This document shows positions 5,431-11,466 of a DNA stretch of 11,466 nt, piece by piece (positions within the stretch are counted from its first letter, which is position 1; each line of letters opens with the position of its first letter). The notes below the pieces were generated by a model. That model worked only from the letters and a program-made list of their open reading frames with translations, made no database searches and was not told where the DNA came from. Source of the DNA: a bacterium (GTDB lineage: Bacteria; Oederibacteriota; Muellerivitia; Muellerivitales; Muellerivitaceae); NCBI GenBank assembly GCA_025980505.1, contig JAICXI010000017.1, positions 1 through 11,466 of the forward strand, in the 5' to 3' direction. A program made the translations under genes and the position numbers.

Positions 5431-7101
5431 TTATTTTTTCGATCCGCTTTTGGCCGCTTCCTTGGCCCGCTTGGCTTCGGCGGCCGCCCATTCCTCGTAC
5501 TCGGCGTAATTTCCCTTGAAATCCACGTAGGTGCCGTCGGGTTTCAACTCCAGGATGCGGTTGGCGACCTTGCCGATCAAATCCTGGTCATGGCTGGAGA
5601 AAAGGACCGTCCCGGTGTAATCGGACAGGGCCGTGCTCAAGGACTCGATGGATTCCAGGTCCATATGGTTGGTGGGTTCGTCCAGGACCAGCACATTGCC
5701 GCCTTCCAGCATCAGGCGCGAGAGCACCATGCGCTGGCATTCGCCCCCGGAAAGCACCTTCACGTTCTTGTCCTGTTCCTCGCCGGTGAAGAGCATCCGG
5801 CCCAGCATGCCCCGGATCACCTGGCCCTCGGCCAAGGTATCGAACTGGCGCAGCCACTCCAGGGCCGTCATGTCGCGGGTGAGTTCCTCTTTCACGTCCT
5901 GGGGCATGGAGGAAAGGCTGACCGTGCTTCCCCAGGCCACCTGGCCTTCGTCCACCTTCAGGCCCCATTGGGCCAGGGTGGAACCTTCGGCATGGTAGGA
6001 GCCCACCAGGCACTTCAGGAGCGTGGTCTTGCCCACGCCGTTGGGCCCGATGATGGCGACCTTGTCCCCGTTGCCCACGATGAGGCTGATTTTTTTCAAC
6101 ACTTTCAGGTCGCCGTAGGACTTGCTGATGCTCTTCACGCTCAGGATGTCCTTGCCCGCCGCTTGTTTTTCCTTGAAGAAAAGCCGGGGGTATTGGCGGG
6201 AGGATTGGATGATGGTTTCCAGCTCGATCTTCTCGATCAACCGCGCCCGGCTGGTGGCTTGGGCGCTCTTGGAGGCGTTGGCGGAAAAACGGGCCACGAA
6301 GGCCTTCAACTCGGTGATTTGTTTTTCCTTGCGGGCGTTCTCGGTCAGCTTGCTGTCCAGGGCCTGCTTGGAGGCCATGGTGAAGAAATCGTAGTTGCCG
6401 CTATAAACCGTCACCTTTTCCCGGTCCACGTCCGCGATATGGGTGCAGATATGGTTGAGGAAGTGGCGGTCGTGGGAGATGACCAGGATGGTTCCGTCGT
6501 AGGCGTTCAGGTAGTCTTCCAGCCAATCGATGGTCCGGATGTCCAGGTTGTTGGTGGGCTCGTCCAGGAGCAGCACGTCGGGCTTGGCGTAAAGCACCTG
6601 GGCCAGCAGCACGCGCACCTTCCAGCCCCCGGTCAATTGCTTCATCTTCCAGTCGTGCTTGCCGGTTTCCACCCCCAGGCCCTCCAGCAGCTCGCCGGCC
6701 CCGGCGGTCAGGGCGTAGCCGTCCATGTCGCCGAACTGGGACTCCAGCTCGGCGGCGCGGATGCCTTCGTCGTGGGTCATCTCGGCCTTGGCGTAAAGCG
6801 CGTCCTTTTCCTGCTGGATCTTCCACAGGTCCTCCCGGCCCATCAGCACCGTGTCCAGGACCGTGTAGTCGTCGAAGGCGTATTGGTCCTGCTTCAGCAT
6901 GGCGACCTTGACGCCCCGGTCCACCGCGATTTCGCCCTCGTCGGGTTTGATCTGCCCCGCCAGGATCTTCATGAAGGTGGATTTACCCGCCCCGTTGGCG
7001 CCGATCAAACCGTAGCAATAACCCGGGTTGAACTTGACCGTGACCTTGTCGAAAAGGGTCTTTTTGCCGAACCGAAGGGTGACGTCTTTTGCGGAAATCA
7101 T
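5431..7101 (-). CDS. ybiT: YbiT-type ABC-F ATPase (ribosome-associated translation factor)
   Basis: A 556-residue protein of two ABC domains with no membrane segments, the ABC-F architecture. Domain 1 has Walker A GANGAGKS (34-41), signature LTGGW (156-160), Walker B with E181 (LLLDEPTNNLD) and switch H210. The linker between domains includes the helix RFSANASKSAQATSRAR (271-287), near-identical in wording to E. coli YbiT. Domain 2 has Walker A GPNGVGKT (352-359), signature LSGGECQR (450-457), Walker B with E475 and switch H504. ABC-F proteins bind the ribosomal E site and help relieve stalled or badly initiated complexes; YbiT itself is not a known resistance factor. The degenerate first signature is also seen in YbiT (PGW there), so it is a family trait. 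The Lys/Ala-rich tail (540-556) is slightly longer than in E. coli. ATG at 7101 has AGAGG seven bases upstream. A promoter and a terminator make it a likely single-gene unit. Confidence 0.93.
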   Translation of the reverse strand: MISAKDVTLRFGKKTLFDKVTVKFNPGYCYGLIGANGAGKSTFMKILAGQIKPDEGEIAVDRGVKVAMLKQDQYAFDDYTVLDTVLMGREDLWKIQQEKDALYAKAEMTHDEGIRAAELESQFGDMDGYALTAGAGELLEGLGVETGKHDWKMKQLTGGWKVRVLLAQVLYAKPDVLLLDEPTNNLDIRTIDWLEDYLNAYDGTILVISHDRHFLNHICTHIADVDREKVTVYSGNYDFFTMASKQALDSKLTENARKEKQITELKAFVARFSANASKSAQATSRARLIEKIELETIIQSSRQYPRLFFKEKQAAGKDILSVKSISKSYGDLKVLKKISLIVGNGDKVAIIGPNGVGKTTLLKCLVGSYHAEGSTLAQWGLKVDEGQVAWGSTVSLSSMPQDVKEELTRDMTALEWLRQFDTLAEGQVIRGMLGRMLFTGEEQDKNVKVLSGGECQRMVLSRLMLEGGNVLVLDEPTNHMDLESIESLSTALSDYTGTVLFSSHDQDLIGKVANRILELKPDGTYVDFKGNYAEYEEWAAAEAKRAKEAAKSGSKK

Positions 7102-7140
7102 TCCAAAACCTCTATTGTTCCAATGGATTTAAGGACCGCA

Positions 7141-7169
7141 ATTGTCGGATGATTTAAAGGGAGAGTCAA
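7141..7169 (-). promoter_or_regulatory. Candidate sigma-70 promoter of the ABC-F gene
   Basis: On the - strand, TTGACT (7169-7164) and GACAAT (7146-7141) are spaced by 17 bp. The -35 box matches five of six and the -10 box four of six consensus positions. Predicted transcription start is near 7134, giving a leader of about 33 nt with the AGAGG SD. Confidence 0.6.
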
Positions 7170-7193
7170 GCGGCAAGAACCGCGGCAAGGGGG

Positions 7194-7874
7194 CTAGCGC
7201 CCGGCGGCTCGGGAGGAAGGAGGGAGGGGGTGTTGCAGGGCCCGCAGGTGGTCCTTCCATTCTTGCAGGTCGCCTTCTTCCCGGATGCGCATATAGCGCC
7301 GGTACTGGAAGCGGCCCGCGGAAAACCGGACCACTTGCCTGGCTTTGGCCATTTCCGCGTGCCCCCTCGGGGAGCTCCCCACCACGTTTCCCTGGAAGCA
7401 CACCATCTGGACGTCGTTCTTTTGACGGGAGACCTCGAAAAGGGTCCCATGGCCTCGGCACACCAGGTTGGCGCACGACACTTCCAGGGCCCAGGCGGGC
7501 GTCTTGTCCGCCTGGCAAAGGAGCCGGCCCTTCAGGAGGTTCAACCTCACTTGGAGGCCCCGTTCCCCCATCCGGAGCCGGGTGACGCGGACCTGCGTGT
7601 GGGGCGCCAAGTGCAGGTATACCCTGCCCTTCAAGCGCAGGACGGCTTCGCTGCCGGACTCGGTGGTGATACGGTCGCCGTCGTCCACCTTTTGCCCCTT
7701 GTGCAGCCGGAGGGTTTCATCGGTTTCGTCCCGGTAGACCATGACCTTACCGCGGATATCCGCGGCTTGGAACCGCAGGTCCTCGTCCTGGGCCAGGGCG
7801 GGCGCAATCCAGGGGGGCCCGGCCAACCCAAGGACAAGGAAAAGAAGCGAAAGGAATGGGAACCGGAGGGTCAT
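7194..7874 (-). CDS. Secreted FecR-domain protein
   Basis: A 226-residue protein with an N-terminal signal peptide (basic MTLR, hydrophobic core to about residue 22, likely cleavage after A28 in APALA). Residues 65-162 read as a FecR-type beta domain: GDRITTESGSEAVLRLKGRVYLHLAPHTQVRV, then LLKGRLLC and the GHGTLFEV...VQMVCFQGNVV strands. Unlike true FecR it has no cytoplasmic anti-sigma part, and no sigma-factor gene is adjacent, so signalling through a TonB receptor is not indicated. Four cysteines (C120, C134, C139, C159) may form disulfides in the periplasm. The C-terminal 30 residues are charged and unremarkable. ATG at 7874 has no SD; instead a near-consensus promoter ends 9 bp upstream (see findings). 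It starts 34 bp after the GH63 stop on the same strand, so it may also be read from that gene. Its role is unknown. Confidence 0.82.
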   Translation of the reverse strand: MTLRFPFLSLLFLVLGLAGPPWIAPALAQDEDLRFQAADIRGKVMVYRDETDETLRLHKGQKVDDGDRITTESGSEAVLRLKGRVYLHLAPHTQVRVTRLRMGERGLQVRLNLLKGRLLCQADKTPAWALEVSCANLVCRGHGTLFEVSRQKNDVQMVCFQGNVVGSSPRGHAEMAKARQVVRFSAGRFQYRRYMRIREEGDLQEWKDHLRALQHPLPPSSRAAGR

Positions 7875-7883
7875 AGGAAACGC

Positions 7884-7912
7884 ATTATAGGACAGGCTCC
7901 AGTCCCTGTCAG
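7884..7912 (-). promoter_or_regulatory. Near-consensus promoter giving a leaderless or near-leaderless FecR-like mRNA
   Basis: On the - strand, CTGACA (7912-7907), a 17-bp spacer and a perfect TATAAT (7889-7884) precede the ATG at 7874 by 9 bp. Transcription would start at about 7877 to 7874, leaving 0-3 nt of leader. The -35 box overlaps the stop codon of the GH63 gene. An inverted repeat, GACAGG (7891-7896) and CCTGTC (7905-7910), lies in the spacer and -35 box. Confidence 0.68.
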
Positions 7913-10587
7913 CCGTCCGTCCCGCGGACGGGCGGATCCGGTGGGGGGGGGTGGACCGGTTCCTGGGTTATTTCACTTTCCAGAAGCTTGGCCGCCAGGG
8001 CCGTCCAACCCGTCTGGTGGCTGGCGCCCAGCCCCTTTCCCGTGTCGCCGTTGAAATACTCGTAAAAGAGGATCAAGTCCTTCCAGGCCGCATCCTTCGC
8101 ATAGAGCGGGTCTTCGCCGTGGCAGGGCCGGCGGCCCTGGGTGTCCGGCAGGAAAAGGCGGTTCAACCGCCCGCTTAAAAACCGCGCCACTTCGGCCAGG
8201 TTCATGGTCCGGCCCGAACCTGTCGGGCACTCCACCTTGAAATCGTCCCCGTAAAAATGGTGGTACCGCTCCAGGGATTCCACCAGGAGGAAATTCAGGG
8301 GCATCCAGACCGGCCCGCGCCAGTTGGAATTTCCGCCGAAGAGCCAGGTCCGGGACTCGGCCGGTTCGTAGTCGATCCGGTTGCGCTGGCCGTCCAGTTC
8401 GAGGACATAGGGATGGTCCTGGTGGAACTTGGAAAGGGCCCGGATGCCGTAGGGGGAAAGGAACTCCCCTTCGTCCAGCAGGTACCCCAACACCCGCTGG
8501 AGCCGTTCCTTGGAAACCACCGACAGCAGGTAACGGCCGCGCCCCTTTTCCCCCCGGTCGCGGTGCAGGATGGCCCTGGCCTCCTCCGACCGGTTTTCGA
8601 GGAACCACTTCATGCGTTTGGCGAACTCCGGGAGCCGTTCCAGGGTTTCCTCCTCCAGCACTTCCACGGCGAAAAGGGGGATGAGCCCCACCGCCGAGCG
8701 GATCTTGAGGGGAAGGGCCGCCCCGCGGTAATGCAGCAGGTCGTAATAAAAGCCGTCGTCCTCGTCCCATAGGCCGGTCCCGCCCAGGCAGTTCATGGCG
8801 TTCACGATGGAGAGGTAATGTTCGAAGAACTTGGTGGCCATGTCCTCGGTGGCCGGGTTGTCCAGGGAAAGTTCCAGCGCCATGGACAGCAGGGTGCCGC
8901 AATAAAAGGCCATCCAAGCCGTGCCGTCGGCTTGCTCCAGGGTTTCCCCCGGCTTCAACTGCCCCCGGTCGAAGACCCCGATATTGTCCAAGCCCAGGAA
9001 GCCGCCGGAAAAAAGGTTTTTGCCTTCCGCGTCCTTCCGGTTCACCCACCAGGTGAAATTGAGCAGGAGCTTTTGGAACACGCGGGAAAGGAAGATCCGG
9101 TCCCGGTCGTCCCGGGCCGCGCTGATCTTGTAAACCCGCCAGGCCGCCCAGGCCTGCAGCGGGGGGTTCACGTCGGAAAAGGCGAATTCGTAGGCCGGGA
9201 TTTGGCCGTTGGGATGCATGTACCACTCGCGCAACAACAGCACCAGCTGGTGCTTGGCGAAGAAAGGATCCAGCTTGGCGAAGAGAATCGTGTGGAAGGC
9301 CAGGTCCCAAGCCGCGAACCAGGGGTATTCCCAGTTGTCCGGCATGGAAATAACGTCCTCGGCGCCGAACTGGCCCCAGTCGCGGTTGCGGCCCGCCTTG
9401 CGCCCCGGGTCCGGCGGCGGCTGGGAAGGGTCCCCTTCCAGCCATTCCTTCACGTTATACAGGTAATATTGCTTGGACCACAAAAGGCCCGCGTAGGCCT
9501 GTTCGGCCACTTGCCTTCCCCCCGGCGCCAGGCCGGCGGGTATCTTCAAGTCGTAATAAGCCTTGGTTTCCTTCCCCCGGTCCTCGAAAATCCGGTCGAA
9601 TTCCTCCCCGAAGGGGGAAGGCTTGTCCTCGTTGGAAAAGCGCAGCTTCAGGACTTCCCGCCCGCCGGGGGGCAGGAGGAGACGGTAATCAAAGGCCGCC
9701 TTGGTGCCTTCCGTGGAGGCCACGGCGTCCCCGCGGCCCTTCACCACGTACTCGTGGAACGCGTCCTTCACGTAGGGCGAAGGATTGGAGGAGTTGAACA
9801 ACCGCTCGAAGTTGGTCTCGTTTTCGGTGAACAAGACCCGCTGCGCCCCCTGGGCTTTGAGGAAATAGCGCCCCAGCGCCGGGTGGGACAGGGACAGTCC
9901 CTCCCCTTCCCGCAGAAGGGGGAAACGGGGCCAATAGGACCCGCCGCTCCGGCCCCAGCTCCAGGTGTTCTTGAGCCACAAGGTGGGAAGCACGCGAAGG
10001 GGCGCGGCCTCGGGGCCGCGGTTCACCAGGGTCAGCCGGATCAGCAGGTCCTCGGGCGCCGCCTTGGCGTATTCCACGAAGCAGTCGAAATAACGGTTGC
10101 CGTCGAAAATCCCCGTGTCCGCCAGCTCGAACTCGGGCTGGTCCCGGTTGCGCCCGCGGTTTTCCTCCACCAGCCGGGCATAGGGGAACTCGGCCTGGGG
10201 ATACTTGTAAAGGGCCTTCATATAGGAGTGGGTGGGGGAGCAGTCCAGGTAGTAATAGCATTCCTTCACGTCCTCGCCGTGGTTGCCTTCTTCCCCGTTC
10301 AGCCCGAAAAGCCGCTCCTTCAAGATGGGGTCCTTGCCGTTCCAAAGCGCGGTGGAAAAGCAAAGCAGGCCCCTGTAGTCGCAAAAGCCCAGGAGGCCGT
10401 CCTCGCCCCACCGGTAGGCGCGGCTGCGGGCGTGGTCGTGGGGGAAGTAATCCCAACAGGTGCCATTCGGCGAATAATCCTCCCGGACCGTCCCCCACTG
10501 GCGCTCGGAAAGATAAGGCCCCCACTTTTTCCAAGGGTGGCTGCCGTTGACGAAGAGGTTCAGCCGTTCGGACTCAGGATCGGGCAT
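7909..10587 (-). CDS. GH63 family glucosidase (MGH1-type, bacterial ~890-residue form)
   Basis: An 892-residue protein, the usual length for the large bacterial GH63 group. The opening block KKWGPYLSERQWGTVREDYS (20-39), FPHDHARSRAYRWGEDG (48-64), LWNGKDPILKERLFGLNGEEGNHGEDVKE (81-109) and PTHSYMKALYKYPQ (118-131) are hallmark N-terminal phrases of this group. The C-terminal (alpha/alpha)6 barrel has SMPDNWEYPWFAAWDLAFH (414-432). By motif analogy with E. coli YgjK, D534 in LGLDN is the probable acid and E843 in the FYEYFNGDTGKGLGASHQTGW block the base; this assignment is inferred. GH63 enzymes invert alpha-glucosidic linkages, and the substrate here is unknown. I see no signal peptide, so it is probably cytoplasmic. 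The longest frame starts at 10665, but its first 26 residues translate the AT-rich palindromic gap; ATG at 10587 with GGAG four bases upstream is preferred. It is 81 bp from the debranching gene. Confidence 0.88.
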   Translation of the reverse strand: MPDPESERLNLFVNGSHPWKKWGPYLSERQWGTVREDYSPNGTCWDYFPHDHARSRAYRWGEDGLLGFCDYRGLLCFSTALWNGKDPILKERLFGLNGEEGNHGEDVKECYYYLDCSPTHSYMKALYKYPQAEFPYARLVEENRGRNRDQPEFELADTGIFDGNRYFDCFVEYAKAAPEDLLIRLTLVNRGPEAAPLRVLPTLWLKNTWSWGRSGGSYWPRFPLLREGEGLSLSHPALGRYFLKAQGAQRVLFTENETNFERLFNSSNPSPYVKDAFHEYVVKGRGDAVASTEGTKAAFDYRLLLPPGGREVLKLRFSNEDKPSPFGEEFDRIFEDRGKETKAYYDLKIPAGLAPGGRQVAEQAYAGLLWSKQYYLYNVKEWLEGDPSQPPPDPGRKAGRNRDWGQFGAEDVISMPDNWEYPWFAAWDLAFHTILFAKLDPFFAKHQLVLLLREWYMHPNGQIPAYEFAFSDVNPPLQAWAAWRVYKISAARDDRDRIFLSRVFQKLLLNFTWWVNRKDAEGKNLFSGGFLGLDNIGVFDRGQLKPGETLEQADGTAWMAFYCGTLLSMALELSLDNPATEDMATKFFEHYLSIVNAMNCLGGTGLWDEDDGFYYDLLHYRGAALPLKIRSAVGLIPLFAVEVLEEETLERLPEFAKRMKWFLENRSEEARAILHRDRGEKGRGRYLLSVVSKERLQRVLGYLLDEGEFLSPYGIRALSKFHQDHPYVLELDGQRNRIDYEPAESRTWLFGGNSNWRGPVWMPLNFLLVESLERYHHFYGDDFKVECPTGSGRTMNLAEVARFLSGRLNRLFLPDTQGRRPCHGEDPLYAKDAAWKDLILFYEYFNGDTGKGLGASHQTGWTALAAKLLESEITQEPVHPPPPDPPVRGTDG

Positions 10588-10591
10588 GTAT

Positions 10592-10595
10592 CTCC
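10592..10595 (-). promoter_or_regulatory. Shine-Dalgarno that fixes the GH63 start
   Basis: GGAG on the - strand, within TTGGAGATAC, with 4 nt to the ATG at 10587. This favours 10587 over the upstream in-frame ATG at 10665, which has only AT-rich sequence before it. Confidence 0.7.
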
Positions 10596-10626
10596 AATTC
10601 CAAATGTTGAATTTTAAATGGTTGTC

Positions 10627-10645
10627 ATTTCCGCAGTGCGGAAAT
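10627..10645. repeat. Perfect 19-bp palindrome in the gap before the GH63 gene
   Basis: ATTTCCGCA (10627-10635) and TGCGGAAAT (10637-10645) are exact inverted repeats around a single G. It sits in an AT-rich 81-bp gap (10588-10668) between two same-strand genes. Outer arms GAATTTT (10609-10615) and AAAATTC (10657-10663) extend the symmetry. The wording GTCATTTCCGC...GCGGAAATCC resembles the widespread GTCATTCCCGC...GCGGGAATCC intergenic repeat (dRS3-like in Neisseria). It could be an operator, an RNA hairpin or a repeat copy. Confidence 0.78.
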
Positions 10646-10668
10646 CCCATCAATTCAAAATTCACAAT

Positions 10669-11466
10669 TTACTTTAAGACCATCCGGTCCAAGCGGATGG
10701 CCTCGGCCAGGGACCAGGCTTGGAAGGGACAGCCCCTCTGGATAAAGGGCGCTTCCGCGTCGGCGATCTCGGGCAAATGCCCCAAGCCGAAGCGGTTGAC
10801 CTGCTGGAATAGGGGGGCCAGGAACCGCTCGCGGGCTTCCTGTTTGGCTTCCGGCTTGTTGCCCCGCACCCTCACCCAGGCCTCCACAAAGGGGCCCATG
10901 AGCCAGGGCCAGACCGTGCCCTGGTGGTAGGCGCTGTCCCGCTCCACCACGCCGCCCTGGTAGCGCCGGCGGTAGCCGGATTCACCGGGGGCCAGCGTTC
11001 GAAGGCCCAGGGGCGTCAAAAGCTTCGCTTCCAACGTTTCCACCACTTGCCGGGCCTTTTCCACGTCCAGGAGCATCAAGGGCAGTCCGCCCACGGCCAG
11101 CACCTGGTTGGGCCTGAAGCTGGCGTCCACCGCTCCCCGTTGGCGCTTCACGTCCACGACGTCGTAAAGGCAGCCGCCGGCTTCGTTCCAGAAGCGGTTT
11201 TGGAAACTTTGGGACGCCTTCTTGAAAACTTCCTCCCATTGGTTCGAAACATGGCCGCCCGCCCAAAGGGCGTTCAACCACAGGGCCTGGACTTCCACGG
11301 GCTTGCCCACGCGGGAGGTGACGGCCCGGTTGTTGACGCGGGCGTCCATCCAGGTCAGGGAATCGTCGCCTTCACCCGCCCAAAGCAGGCCGTCCTCGTC
11401 GGCCTGGATGCCCCAGCGGGTGCCCTTGAAGTAGCCGTCCAGGATTTTTTCCAGGGGTTCCTGGAA
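10669..11466 (-). CDS. Amylo-alpha-1,6-glucosidase / glycogen debranching enzyme (GH133-type), C-terminal part
   Basis: The frame is open to the right edge, so the N-terminus lies outside the window; 265 codons and a TAA stop are visible. Visible residues 18-43 (RWGIQADEDGLLWAGEGDDSLTWMDAR) and 53-66 (GKPVEVQALWLNAL) are characteristic of the GDE_C (alpha/alpha)6 barrel, as is the later block GLRTLAPGESGYRRRYQGG and RDSAYHQGTVWPWLMGPF (177-193). This family removes alpha-1,6-linked glucose from debranched glycogen and related glucans in the cytoplasm. Bacterial members are about 650-700 residues, so roughly 400 N-terminal residues are missing. The following GH63 gene is also an alpha-glucan-acting (alpha/alpha)6 enzyme, suggesting a shared pathway. 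Confidence 0.9.
   Translation of the reverse strand, partial: FQEPLEKILDGYFKGTRWGIQADEDGLLWAGEGDDSLTWMDARVNNRAVTSRVGKPVEVQALWLNALWAGGHVSNQWEEVFKKASQSFQNRFWNEAGGCLYDVVDVKRQRGAVDASFRPNQVLAVGGLPLMLLDVEKARQVVETLEAKLLTPLGLRTLAPGESGYRRRYQGGVVERDSAYHQGTVWPWLMGPFVEAWVRVRGNKPEAKQEARERFLAPLFQQVNRFGLGHLPEIADAEAPFIQRGCPFQAWSLAEAIRLDRMVLK

Noticed and set aside
5431..7101. ABC-F antibiotic-resistance protein (Msr/Vga/Lsa-like)
   Set aside because: The linker and residues match the housekeeping YbiT group throughout, with no extended resistance-type interdomain arm.
5590..7152. A 520-codon open frame on the + strand opposite the ABC-F gene
   Set aside because: It lies antisense to a gene with complete Walker, signature and linker motifs. 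GC-rich codon bias leaves the opposite frame open. Its translation is repetitive Gly/His/Gln/Leu with no recognisable domain.
7194..7874. A FecI/FecR-type cell-surface signalling system
   Set aside because: The protein has a cleavable signal peptide, lacks a cytoplasmic anti-sigma region, and has no sigma-factor or TonB-receptor gene next to it.
8818..10617. A 599-codon open frame on the + strand opposite the GH63 gene
   Set aside because: It is a shadow of the GH63 coding strand. The translation is low-complexity Val/Gly/Pro/Gln and no start signal is evident.

Overview
This is a GC-rich, gene-dense chromosomal window. It looks bacterial and probably Gram-negative, because it encodes secreted FecR-like and START-domain proteins, a lipoprotein-like fragment and a lipid-linked-sugar type glycosyltransferase. 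I cannot assign a phylum from the sequence alone. There are no tRNA, rRNA, CRISPR, integrase or transposase genes, and most of the content reads as ordinary chromosomal housekeeping or metabolism.

Layout. The left third runs on the + strand: the 3' end of a probable CsgG/LpoB-like lipoprotein with an Asn/Gln/His-rich insert (1-462), a strong terminator, a large GT-C membrane glycosyltransferase with a C-terminal TPR-like segment (545-2665), and a secreted START-domain lipid-binding protein (2750-3511). From 3570 to the right edge every gene is on the - strand. In transcription order (right to left) these are: a glycogen-debranching-type amylo-alpha-1,6-glucosidase cut by the window edge, a full-length GH63 glucosidase, a FecR-domain secreted protein, a YbiT-type ABC-F ATPase, a small SEC-C zinc-motif protein with a His-rich tail, a Rid-family protein lacking the usual catalytic arginine, and a DUF421/YetF-like membrane protein. 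The two blocks converge at about 3512-3569.

How the genes fit together. The clearest functional pair is the debranching enzyme plus the GH63 glucosidase, 81 bp apart on one strand, which together suggest alpha-glucan trimming or storage-polysaccharide turnover. The other - strand genes look like single genes or very short operons, because near-consensus promoters (before the FecR-like, ABC-F and SEC-C genes) and U-tract terminators (after ABC-F and after the Rid gene) separate them.

I did not find a clearly new multi-gene system. The least-explained signals are regulatory: (a) a terminator directly abutting the Shine-Dalgarno of the DUF421 gene, whose loop is complementary to the SD-proximal sequence; (b) a near-consensus promoter that would give the FecR-like gene a leaderless or nearly leaderless mRNA, with an inverted repeat in its spacer; (c) a perfect 19-bp palindrome in an AT-rich gap before the GH63 gene; and (d) a REP-like GC-rich multi-hairpin element at 5113-5200. 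Three starts were moved from the longest open frame to SD-supported codons (DUF421, Rid, GH63).
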